The notes under the pieces: model-generated | Databases searched by the model: none | Told to the model about the DNA's origin: nothing | The model's input: only the letters and a program-made list of their open reading frames with translations | DNA from: DATHWB01 sp041744795 | GTDB taxonomy: Bacteria > Actinomycetota > Acidimicrobiia > Spongiisociales > ZC4RG35 | Length of the DNA: 34,591 nt | Assembly (NCBI GenBank): GCA_041744795.1 | Contig: JBGTKD010000149.1 | Location: 1-34,591 of the forward strand | Reading direction: 5' to 3' | Shown here: positions 25,995 to 32,471 of the stretch, piece by piece | How the letters are laid out: the number at the start of each line of letters is the position of its first letter | Numbering within the stretch: position 1 is the first letter of the stretch | Translations under genes and position numbers: made by a program

Positions 25995-26053
25995 CGGGCC
26001 AGTATCGCCGCTGCGGATGCGCCTCGTCGACCGGACTCAAAGAGGGCAGCGGA

Positions 26054-26290
26054 TCAAAGCCTACGGGGACTGATCGTTTGTTGGAGGCGATCAACAACCG
26101 GACGGAGCATCCCTGCGAGAAAGCCGGGCCGTGACCGGACCTGGCTTGCCACCGATCCTGTCAGCTCCTGGGCTTGGAGTGAGACCCTCTCTCCGAGACT
26201 TGCCCGGCGGGCTGCTCCTGATCTTGGATCGGCCAGGTACTGCAATGCGGCGCCGAATGCCGCTCCCACTAGAAATCGAATTCTGTTCAT
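26054..26290 (-). CDS. Small YtxH-like membrane-associated protein
   Basis: 78 residues. The ATG at 26290 has AAGGAG six bases upstream; the same frame stays open 62 codons further but would run through the promoter region, so the short form is preferred. The N-terminus FLVGAAFGAALQYLADPRSGAARRA follows the YtxH-type pattern: Gly/Ala-rich hydrophobic segment, then DPxxGxxRR. An amphipathic, basic C-terminus follows. YtxH-like proteins are small, often general-stress proteins of unknown mechanism. A GGGTAC -10 element on the minus strand at 26322-26317 gives a leader of about 20 bases, consistent with stress-sigma control. Confidence 0.75.
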   Translation of the reverse strand: MNRIRFLVGAAFGAALQYLADPRSGAARRASLGERVSLQAQELTGSVASQVRSRPGFLAGMLRPVVDRLQQTISPRRL

Positions 26291-26316
26291 CAAAGGCTCC
26301 TTTGTCTTCCGTGTGA

Positions 26317-26342
26317 GTACCCGCTGGGGGCCCTCGCCAACC
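26317..26342 (-). promoter_or_regulatory. Sigma-B/sigma-F-type promoter of YtxH-like gene
   Basis: Minus-strand GGGTAC (26322-26317) is preceded by AGGTTGG, giving GGTT-N16 or GTTG-N15 spacing to the -10. The -10 fits well; the -35 is one base off GTTT. The predicted start near 26310 leaves about 20 bases before the ATG. It stands back to back with the plus-strand promoter at 26364-26389. Confidence 0.55.
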
Positions 26343-26363
26343 TGAAATGTCGCGGGCGAGGCG

Positions 26364-26389
26364 GTTTCAACAGGTCCCCGATCGGGTAC
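26364..26389 (+). promoter_or_regulatory. Sigma-B/sigma-F-type promoter of the three-gene operon
   Basis: GTTT (26364-26367), 16-base spacer, GGGTAC (26384-26389): an exact-spacing fit to the stress-sigma pattern. The predicted start is near 26396, so the transcript would have a leader of about 75 bases before the ATG at 26471, and this leader contains the attenuator-like hairpins at 26413-26450. Confidence 0.65.
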
Positions 26390-26412
26390 AGGTTCAAGAT
26401 CCCACGCTCGGT

Positions 26413-26450
26413 GCTCGGCTGAAGAAGAGCCGAGCCGCCGGGCTCTTTTT
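26413..26450 (+). promoter_or_regulatory. Attenuator-like overlapping hairpins with T-run in operon leader
   Basis: Hairpin 1: GCTCGGCT (26413-26420) pairs perfectly with AGCCGAGC (26428-26435). Hairpin 2: AAGAGCC (26425-26431) pairs with GGCTCTT (26441-26447), followed by the run TTTTT (26446-26450). The two share bases 26428-26431, so they exclude each other. Hairpin 2 plus T-run has the form of an intrinsic terminator ending 20 bases before the start codon, and hairpin 1 has the form of an antiterminator. No known riboswitch aptamer is recognised. It could instead end a short stand-alone RNA. Confidence 0.6.
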
Positions 26451-26470
26451 AAGTCCACCACCGGAGCCTC

Positions 26471-27277
26471 ATGCAACCAACCAGGGCCATTCAGAGAACC
26501 GACGCCTTAGTCGGGCCCCCATTCTCCATCTTGCAGGGAACGGGTCCGATCGTCGCTACCGCCATCCACTCCGGACATGCGCTCCGGCCAGAAGTCGCGG
26601 CATGCATGGCTTTGAGCGACGGTGAACGACGCAGGGAAGAAGATCCATACACGGACCGCCTTACGATTCCGTTCTCGACCCCGGTCGTGGTCCACCGTTC
26701 GCGCTTCGAGGTGGATCTAAACCGACCCACCGATGAGGCCGTCTATCTCACAGAGGAACAAGCCTGGGGCCTGCATGTGTGGGCCGAACTACCCGGACCC
26801 GACGTCGTCGCCCGTTCACTGGCGGTTCACGAGGACTTCTACCGCCAACTCAGCAACCTCCTTGACGAGGTCGCATCCCACGGGTCGTTCGTAGTTCTCG
26901 ATCTCCATTCCTATAACCACCGACGGGACGGTCTCCACTCTTCTCCCGCTCCGGTCGCCGAGAACCCCGATGTCAACATCGGCACTGGCTCACTCGACCA
27001 CGATCGCTGGAGTCGACTGGTCGCCAGGTTTTCCACCGACCTGACAGCGGGTCTGTCATCGTCGATGACTGTCGCCGAAAACGTTCGTTTCCAGGGGGGA
27101 TACTTCTCCCAGTGGGTCAACGAACGTTACGCGGGGAGGGGTTGCGCGCTGGCGATCGAGTTCAAGAAGACCTTCATGGACGAGTGGACCGATGAGCTCG
27201 ACGAAGAGGCGTTCGAACGGCTCGTACGCGCACTGGCGGGGACCGTCGACGGGATCTCACAGGAGCTCCGTCCATGA
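26471..27277 (+). CDS. N-formylglutamate amidohydrolase family protein
   Basis: 268 residues from an ATG with GGAG five bases upstream. The family pattern is clear: IVATAIHSGHALRPEV (first metal His), REEDPYTDRL, HRSRFEVDLNRP (the Arg/Asp pair seen before the substrate site), VVLDLHSYNHRR (second His group), NPDVNIGT and ALAIEFKKTFMDEW. Relatives hydrolyse N-formyl-L-glutamate in histidine breakdown, but no hut genes are near. Its stop overlaps the next start (ATGA), giving tight coupling to the QEGLA peptidase gene. It probably acts on an N-acyl or N-carboxyacyl amino acid or peptide made or handled by the two partners; this is inference. Confidence 0.9.
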   Translation: MQPTRAIQRTDALVGPPFSILQGTGPIVATAIHSGHALRPEVAACMALSDGERRREEDPYTDRLTIPFSTPVVVHRSRFEVDLNRPTDEAVYLTEEQAWGLHVWAELPGPDVVARSLAVHEDFYRQLSNLLDEVASHGSFVVLDLHSYNHRRDGLHSSPAPVAENPDVNIGTGSLDHDRWSRLVARFSTDLTAGLSSSMTVAENVRFQGGYFSQWVNERYAGRGCALAIEFKKTFMDEWTDELDEEAFERLVRALAGTVDGISQELRP

Positions 27278-28437
27278 GGGCTCCCATCACCGACCACGAG
27301 CGCCGGATCGACAAGGAACTCACCCAGATCAGTGAGGCACACCGATTCCTGGTGGATCTCACCCCAACGAACACCGACGAAGCCCGTGAGGCGTACCTGG
27401 CCGACCCGTCGAGCCCCCCGAAGTTCACCTACCGGGCATTGAAGGACCTCCCAAATCGGGTTCGGAAGGCGGCCGCTGCCGTAGATGTCTCGGCGGCCAC
27501 CGATCCCGGCATTCGACACCTGTTCGAACAGAAGCGCGACGAGTTGGAGATGCAGGCCGAGATGCTCGCGGCTCGGGACACCGACGAGTTCTTGGCCTTG
27601 AGCATCGAGCTGTTCGGCGCCGTCCGGCCGCGCCTGTTGAAGACGGCACAACATATCCTCAATACCCTTCCTCCCACCCGCGACACGTTCCGTGGCTGCC
27701 TTGACGCCGCTTCAGTGGCCGCCAGCATGCGCTCCGCGGTGCAGCAATACCGGACTGAAGGCGCCCCTGTTACCGCCGTCGTGGTGAGACCGGACATCGC
27801 CGGGGTCATGGTGTCAAACGGAGACGTGCTGATCTCGGAGAGCGCGTCCGTCGCCCCAGAGCGACTCGATGGGCTTGTGGCACACGAAATCGACACCCAC
27901 GTGCTCACGTATCTAAATGGCACCCGGCAACCGCTGCGGTTGATGGCCGCAGGTCTTGCAGGCTACGAGGAAACCCAAGAGGGTCTGGCCCTCATCTCCG
28001 AAGTGATGGTGGAGGGGTTGACTGTCCGCCGGCTGCGCCAACTCGCCGCCCGAGTCGTCGCCGTCCATTCGCGAATCCGGAACGCCACATTCCACGAGGT
28101 ACACGAACAACTGGTGGAGATTGGCTATACGCCATCCGGCGCCTTCGGGATCGCCATGCGTGTCTTCCGGTCGGGAGGATTGACCAAGGATGCTGGATAT
28201 CTCCGGGCATTCCAGGCCCTCATCGAGCACATCGCGAAGGGTGGTGAGTTGAACAGCCTGTGGATGGGCAAGTTCGCGCTATCGGACCTGTCGCTCATAG
28301 ATGAGTTGCGAAATCGGCGAGTGCTCGCAGCGCCCGGCCAACTGCCGGCTTTCCTCAGCGACGGTGAAGCCCGACGACGGGTCAGCGACTTTGCAAAGGC
28401 AATTGGAATTCAAGAACTGATCGGAGCAGAAACATGA
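27274..28437 (+). CDS. QEGLA-motif (DUF1704 / MATCAP-type) metallopeptidase
   Basis: 387 residues. The zinc motif is HEIDTH (H204, E205, H209; HExxxH spacing), followed by LMAAGLAGYEETQEGLALISE with the family-naming QEGLA at residues 235-239 and a Glu able to be the third ligand. Bacterial members are annotated as 'flavohemoglobin expression-modulating QEGLA motif protein'. Eukaryotic relatives (KIAA0895/MATCAP) have HEIGTH and remove C-terminal tyrosine from tubulin, so a carboxypeptidase role is plausible. The N-terminal third (residues 1-130) is helical. It overlaps both neighbours by 4 bases, the tightest coupling in the window. Cytoplasmic; substrate unknown. Confidence 0.92.
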   Translation: MRAPITDHERRIDKELTQISEAHRFLVDLTPTNTDEAREAYLADPSSPPKFTYRALKDLPNRVRKAAAAVDVSAATDPGIRHLFEQKRDELEMQAEMLAARDTDEFLALSIELFGAVRPRLLKTAQHILNTLPPTRDTFRGCLDAASVAASMRSAVQQYRTEGAPVTAVVVRPDIAGVMVSNGDVLISESASVAPERLDGLVAHEIDTHVLTYLNGTRQPLRLMAAGLAGYEETQEGLALISEVMVEGLTVRRLRQLAARVVAVHSRIRNATFHEVHEQLVEIGYTPSGAFGIAMRVFRSGGLTKDAGYLRAFQALIEHIAKGGELNSLWMGKFALSDLSLIDELRNRRVLAAPGQLPAFLSDGEARRRVSDFAKAIGIQELIGAET

Positions 28438-29477
28438 GAATCGCATTCGTTGTCAATCGGGTTGCGACCGAAGAGCCGGGCTATACGACCACACGGCTGG
28501 CGCTTAGCGCCAGCCGTAGGGGTCACGAAGTGTGGCTGATCGGAGTCGAGAACTTCAACCACGAGCCGTCAGGTTCAGTGACTGCGCTAGCCCGGAAGGC
28601 CCCCGACAAGAAGTTCCGCTCCTTGGAGTCGTACTTGGAGGGCGTCAAGGGCGAGGATGCCACGGTCGAACGGATCGAGATCGACGAACTCGACGCGCTC
28701 GTGATGCGCAACGATCCGGCAGACGACGCCAGCGAGCGGCCGTGGGCGGTGACATCGGGGATTCTGTTCGGCCAGCTGGCAGTCACGAGAGGGGTTTTGG
28801 TGGTGAATGACCCGTTCAGCCTTGCCAACGCCGTCAACAAGACCTACTTCCAGCACTTTCCTGACCAAATCAGGCCGCGGACAATGATCTCGCGGGACCA
28901 AGACGCGATCGAGTCGTTCGTCAAAGATCTCGACGGGGCAGCCATTCTCAAACCGCTACAGGGATCCGGCGGCTCAGGCGTTTTCCTCGTCTCTCCCAAC
29001 GAAGCGCCCAACTTCAACCAGATGATCGAAGCGCTCGGTCGAGACGGTTATATCGTCGCCCAGGAATACCTGGACGACGCCGAGAACGGCGACATTCGAT
29101 TGTTCGTGATGAATGGCCAGCCGCTCGAGCGCGACGGGAAGGTGGCCGCTTTCAGACGGAAGAACACGACAGAAGATGTCCGCTCCAACATGCACGCCGG
29201 TGGGAAGGCGCATCGCGTGAAGTACACCGATGAGCTGGATCGGCTCGTTGATCTCGTCCGACCGAAGCTCATGGCGGACGGAATGTTCCTGGTCGGATTA
29301 GACATCGTTGGTTCGAAGCTGATGGAGGTCAACGTGTTCAGTCCCGGCGGACTGGGAAGCTGTGAACATCTCTACGAAGTCGATTTCACGAAACCTGTCA
29401 TCGAAGCCCTCGAACGCAAGGTGGAGTTGCGTGAGACTTCACCGGAGCTCAACAACTCCCAACTTGCGACGTTGTAG
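28434..29477 (+). CDS. Glutathione synthetase-like ATP-grasp ligase
   Basis: 347 residues. The N-terminal domain (IAFVVNRVATEEPGYTT) resembles the GshB pre-ATP-grasp fold. The ATP-grasp core has RPRTMISRD, AILKPLQGSGGSGVFLV (K173 and the glycine loop), IVAQEYLDDAENGDIRLFV, AAFRRKN and GLDIVGSKLMEVNVFSPGG with metal ligands E298 and N300. Such enzymes join a carboxylate to an amine through an acyl phosphate. True glutathione is not expected in an actinobacterium that would use mycothiol, and no gamma-glutamylcysteine synthetase gene is nearby, so the product is probably something else. It ends the coupled operon with the amidohydrolase and QEGLA peptidase. Confidence 0.92.
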   Translation: MRIAFVVNRVATEEPGYTTTRLALSASRRGHEVWLIGVENFNHEPSGSVTALARKAPDKKFRSLESYLEGVKGEDATVERIEIDELDALVMRNDPADDASERPWAVTSGILFGQLAVTRGVLVVNDPFSLANAVNKTYFQHFPDQIRPRTMISRDQDAIESFVKDLDGAAILKPLQGSGGSGVFLVSPNEAPNFNQMIEALGRDGYIVAQEYLDDAENGDIRLFVMNGQPLERDGKVAAFRRKNTTEDVRSNMHAGGKAHRVKYTDELDRLVDLVRPKLMADGMFLVGLDIVGSKLMEVNVFSPGGLGSCEHLYEVDFTKPVIEALERKVELRETSPELNNSQLATL

Positions 29478-29564
29478 TCGTCGAACGGCGACTTTGTGCC
29501 CGTCGACTCGTCACTGCTGCCCTCCACCGGGTTCAGAGTCAACCGCGCATCTGCAATCAGCGGA

Positions 29565-29590
29565 GTTTGGACGGCATCAAGAACGGGTAT
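29565..29590 (+). promoter_or_regulatory. Sigma-B/sigma-F-type promoter of DUF2383-like gene
   Basis: GTTT (29565-29568), 16-base spacer, GGGTAT (29585-29590): the best match to the consensus in the window. The start is predicted near 29597, with AGGAGG at 29614-29619 and ATG at 29624. Confidence 0.7.
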
Positions 29591-29623
29591 TGATAGCGAA
29601 GAACCCCGTCCCGAGGAGGACAA

Positions 29624-30073
29624 ATGAACACTGACAATATTACCTCCATCCTTGAAGATCTCATTGAGACTTTGGAAGATGGTCGCAAGGGCTTTGAACA
29701 GGTCGCAGATCACATTGAGGCGACCGGTGACGAGGCGATGGTCGTCGATCTTCGCCATCTTTCCCGCCAGCGCGAAGAATTCTCGGTCGAGCTACGGACG
29801 ATCGCGGCGCAGCACGGCGTCGAGATCCAAGAAGAGGGCACTGTGGCCGGTTCGTTGCACCGAGGTTGGATGAGCCTCAAGGATGCTCTGACAGGAGCCG
29901 ACCCGAAGGCGGTGCTCGCCGCAGCGGAAACCGGCGAGGATCACGCGGTGTCGGAGTTCGACGAAGCCCTCAAGAAGAATCTCCCCGCCGACGTGCTTTC
30001 AGTCATTGAGCGCCAGGCAGAGGCAGTGCGACGTGCTCACGACGCGGTGAAGGCACTTCGCGACTCCCACTGA
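29624..30073 (+). CDS. PA2169/DUF2383-family four-helix-bundle protein
   Basis: 149 residues, all helical. ILEDLIETLEDGRKGFEQVADHI is helix 1, RQREEFSVELRTIAAQHGVEI is helix 2, and GTVAGSLHRGWMSLKDALTGADPKAVL links to helix 3 (ETGEDHAVSEFDEALK) and helix 4 (VIERQAEAVRRAHDAVKAL). This is the pattern of the PA2169 family, a ferritin-like fold with Glu/His residues that might bind metal. Members are commonly stress-associated, function unproven. AGGAGG precedes the ATG, and a near-perfect stress-sigma promoter lies upstream. The LEA-like gene follows 151 bases later with two hairpins between. Confidence 0.88.
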   Translation: MNTDNITSILEDLIETLEDGRKGFEQVADHIEATGDEAMVVDLRHLSRQREEFSVELRTIAAQHGVEIQEEGTVAGSLHRGWMSLKDALTGADPKAVLAAAETGEDHAVSEFDEALKKNLPADVLSVIERQAEAVRRAHDAVKALRDSH

Positions 30074-30089
30074 CCTACAAGTTCCAGCT

Positions 30090-30116
30090 GACGCTGGCGC
30101 TGCACTTCCCAGCGTC
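30090..30116. repeat. 8-bp inverted repeat downstream of DUF2383-like gene
   Basis: GACGCTGG (30090-30097) and CCAGCGTC (30109-30116) form a perfect stem with an 11-base loop, 17 bases after the stop codon. There is no T-run. It may be a weak terminator or a 3'-end stabiliser, and is followed directly by the longer hairpin at 30131. Confidence 0.45.
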
Positions 30117-30130
30117 CAGAAGGAAGTGAA

Positions 30131-30172
30131 TACCCGCCAGGGTGAAGCCTCTCGGTATCACCCTGGCGGGTA
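30131..30172. terminator. Perfect 15-bp inverted repeat between stress genes
   Basis: TACCCGCCAGGGTGA (30131-30145) and TCACCCTGGCGGGTA (30158-30172) form an uninterrupted 15-bp stem with a 12-base loop. Downstream reads CGAAAGCG, so there is no T-run. It may act as a terminator or processing barrier for the upstream gene, or as a regulator site for the LEA-like gene. The arms end in TACCC/GGGTA, but no matching -35 is found, so it is not called a promoter. Confidence 0.6.
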
Positions 30173-30224
30173 CGAAAGCGTGCCGTGCGACCAGTGATCG
30201 GACTGGCAGAAAGGATTCATCAAG

Positions 30225-30818
30225 ATGAAGAATGTGTGGAAGGGTTTGACGGTCGGAGCTCTCGCTGGCGGCCTCGTTGGAGTAATCATCGACGTGATCG
30301 AGGGAACAGGACGCCGTGCTGTCGAGGTCTCATCTCGAGCAGCGAGCGGAGTCTCGAGCCGCGCTAAGTCCGGGGCTTCGCACCTCGCTGGGTTCGTCGA
30401 GGACAAGATCGACGACTGGGACATCAAAGACAAAGTGGACCAAGTAAAGGACGGAGTCGGACACGGTTTCGAGCAGGCCAAGGACGTCTCCGCCCGAGCC
30501 GCCTCAGGAGCCTCGTCCCGCGCCAAGTCCGGAGCCGGCCATGTCGTCGACTTCGTCGAGGACAAGATTGACGACTGGGACGTCAAAGACAAGATCGACC
30601 AGGCGAAGGACGGAGTCGAACATGGCTTCGAGCAGGCCAAGGACGTCTCCGCCCGGGCCGCCTCAGTAGCCTCGTCCCGCGCCAAGTCCGGAGCCGGCCA
30701 TGTGGCCGATTTCGTCGAGGACAAGATCGACGACTGGGACGTCAAAGACAAGATCGACCAGGCGAAGGACGGAGTCGAAGACGCAGTTAAGAAGGGCAAG
30801 AAAACCCTGAAGCGCTAA
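30225..30818 (+). CDS. LEA-like amphipathic tandem-repeat protein with YtxH-like N-terminus
   Basis: 197 residues. The first 27 (WKGLTVGALAGGLVGVIIDV) are a Gly-rich membrane segment like YtxH proteins. The rest is three copies of a 53-residue unit containing SSRAKSGAGH, VEDKIDDWDVKDKIDQAKDG and FEQAKDVSARAAS: strongly charged, Ala/Lys/Asp-rich, predicted amphipathic helix resembling group 3 LEA (desiccation) proteins. Copy 1 is diverged at its front, whereas copies 2 and 3 are nearly identical at DNA level (see the repeat entry). The tail is KKGKKTLKR. Likely role: membrane or protein protection under stress, inferred from composition and neighbours. The ATG follows GAAAGGATT. Confidence 0.8.
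   Translation: MKNVWKGLTVGALAGGLVGVIIDVIEGTGRRAVEVSSRAASGVSSRAKSGASHLAGFVEDKIDDWDIKDKVDQVKDGVGHGFEQAKDVSARAASGASSRAKSGAGHVVDFVEDKIDDWDVKDKIDQAKDGVEHGFEQAKDVSARAASVASSRAKSGAGHVADFVEDKIDDWDVKDKIDQAKDGVEDAVKKGKKTLKR
30306..30782 (+). repeat. Three tandem 159-bp coding repeats
   Basis: Units at 30306-30464, 30465-30623 and 30624-30782. The second and third differ at about 9 of 159 bases by eye, while the first is more diverged. The period is a multiple of three, so unit gain or loss keeps the frame. This points to recent duplication and possible copy-number variation. Confidence 0.85.
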
Positions 30819-30875
30819 CGCGTTTCGCGCCTCGGCAGCGCTCCGAAGCCAACAGAGCACTCCTGGAACCGTCAG

Positions 30876-32471
30876 TTACCGCATGTCACGACGCTGCAGC
30901 CCGAAGAGGCCTGCACCGAACAAACCTGACGCGATCAGTGTGAGGATCACTAACGGGACGGCAGAGACCGGCTCCGGTGGCAATGGGACGTGGGTGAACG
31001 GCGAGAGATTCAACGACCACTGCGGTAGCTGGAGGATCTGGCCGAGTTGGCCCAACAGCAGGAAGGTGACGAGGGCTCCCCAACTGAGCGTCGCTAGGCG
31101 CGGGACAATTCCGTAGAGGGCCACCGCCACACCACCTCCCACCCAGATCGCTGGCACCTGGAGAAGGGCTATGCCGACCAAACTTGTTATCTGACTCAGA
31201 ACGTTGCCGGCGATGAGACCGTACGTGAATCCGGCGACTGCACCAGCAACTGCCATGATCACGACCGGTCCGAGAGCGACGAATAGGAGATGCCCACCCG
31301 CCCATCCGAGCCGAGAGGTGGGTGTGGCCAACACCGGCTCGGCCCGCAAGCCGTCCTCCTCGGCGCGGAGTGTGAGCGCGGTGTTGATGGCGTACGCGGT
31401 GACGATGAGAGCAACGAGTCCCATCGCCACACCAAAGAACATGTCGGCAAGGGCACCCTCGCCACCGAACACCTCGAAGATCGCGGCCAGCTGGGGGTTG
31501 TCTTCGAAGATCTGGCTGATCGTGTCACCCAGTCCTCCCCACACGGTGGCAAATAGCCCGACGCTCACCATCCACCCGACCAGCGGCCCCTTTTGCAGTC
31601 GCCAAGCCAGACCGCCGGCCGAACTCAGGGATGGCGCCGCATCAGCCGGGCCGCCACGCGCCGGGAACAATCCTGCGCCCACATCGCGACGGGCCGAGAT
31701 CGCGAAAGCGGCTGACCAGACCACGATGGTCAGCCCGGCAAAAAGCAACAACACCCGCCAGCGCTCGTCACCGAACGGCTCCAGCTTGGTCACCCAACCG
31801 ATCGGCGATAACCACGAGAGCCAACCGATCCCCATTCCCTCCCCGCCATCACCCGCCATCCGTAAGGCGAACAAGACGCCGACCACTCCCCCGGCGAGTC
31901 CCCGAGCTCCCCCGGAACTCTCGGTTAGCTGAGCAGCGAGGGCACCGACGGCCGCGAACGCCAACGCGACCGACGTCCAGCCCAGCCCGAACGCAACGGC
32001 GCCTTTGGCGTCCTCACCGAGAGCGAGAAGACCGAGCGTCAGGAGAGCGCCGATCAGCACGCCGCTCGCTACCACCAGGAACGACGACGCCAGCAACGGT
32101 GCGTGGCGACCCAGCACCGTCGATCCCACCAATTCGCGGCGCCCGGTCTCCTCCTCTAAACGCGTATGTCGGATCACCGTGAACACGGCCATCAATGCGA
32201 CCAGCACGGCACCGACAGTCCCGATTCGCCAGGTGGTCAGAGCGCCGACAGAAGTGCCATGTATCGGCCCGAGCAGAGCTACCAGGCCGGGTGACGAAGC
32301 CACGGTCGCGGCCAACTCGCGGCGCGCCGCTTCGGTGTCGTACAAGGCGAGGAACGAGGAAGCGACGGCCACCGGAACGAGCCCAAGCAGAAGGATCCAG
32401 ACCGAGAGCCGAATCCGGTCAAGACGGACCATCAGTTTCAAGAGCTGCGTGGTCCCTGTAAGGGTGCTCAA
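30876..32471 (-). CDS. ABC-2 type exporter permease (polyketide-antibiotic-exporter-like)
   Basis: 531 residues with about 12 membrane segments in two similar halves. The N-terminus LTGTTQLLKLMVRLDRIRLSVW matches the usual start of actinobacterial PAB-type permeases, which supports the TTG at 32471 as start codon; it overlaps the stop of the ATPase gene (TTGA), so the two are translationally coupled. LEEETGRRELVGSTVLGRHA (about 105-125) is the conserved cytoplasmic loop, and a second copy, RAEEDGLRAEPVLATPTSR, occurs near residue 370. With the ATPase it forms an efflux pump for drugs, lipids or peptides; substrate unknown. Confidence 0.9.
   Translation of the reverse strand: MSTLTGTTQLLKLMVRLDRIRLSVWILLLGLVPVAVASSFLALYDTEAARRELAATVASSPGLVALLGPIHGTSVGALTTWRIGTVGAVLVALMAVFTVIRHTRLEEETGRRELVGSTVLGRHAPLLASSFLVVASGVLIGALLTLGLLALGEDAKGAVAFGLGWTSVALAFAAVGALAAQLTESSGGARGLAGGVVGVLFALRMAGDGGEGMGIGWLSWLSPIGWVTKLEPFGDERWRVLLLFAGLTIVVWSAAFAISARRDVGAGLFPARGGPADAAPSLSSAGGLAWRLQKGPLVGWMVSVGLFATVWGGLGDTISQIFEDNPQLAAIFEVFGGEGALADMFFGVAMGLVALIVTAYAINTALTLRAEEDGLRAEPVLATPTSRLGWAGGHLLFVALGPVVIMAVAGAVAGFTYGLIAGNVLSQITSLVGIALLQVPAIWVGGGVAVALYGIVPRLATLSWGALVTFLLLGQLGQILQLPQWSLNLSPFTHVPLPPEPVSAVPLVILTLIASGLFGAGLFGLQRRDMR

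Noticed and set aside
26317..26389. Nested inverted repeats first read as a structured leader RNA or riboswitch
   Set aside because: The outermost arms are better explained as two divergent GGGTAC -10 boxes with -35 boxes at proper spacing, so most of the region would lie upstream of both transcription starts.
26391..26410. GGTTCAAGATCCC, like a tRNA T-arm
   Set aside because: No matching acceptor, D-arm or anticodon stem can be folded around it.
30168..30173. GGGTAC as a further stress-sigma promoter for the LEA-like gene
   Set aside because: No GTTT-like element at 14-17 bases upstream; the sequence is part of the perfect 15-bp inverted repeat.
30306..30782. Repeats considered as a CRISPR-like or mobile repeat
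   Set aside because: They are in-frame coding units of 159 bp without spacers; a tandem duplication within a gene.
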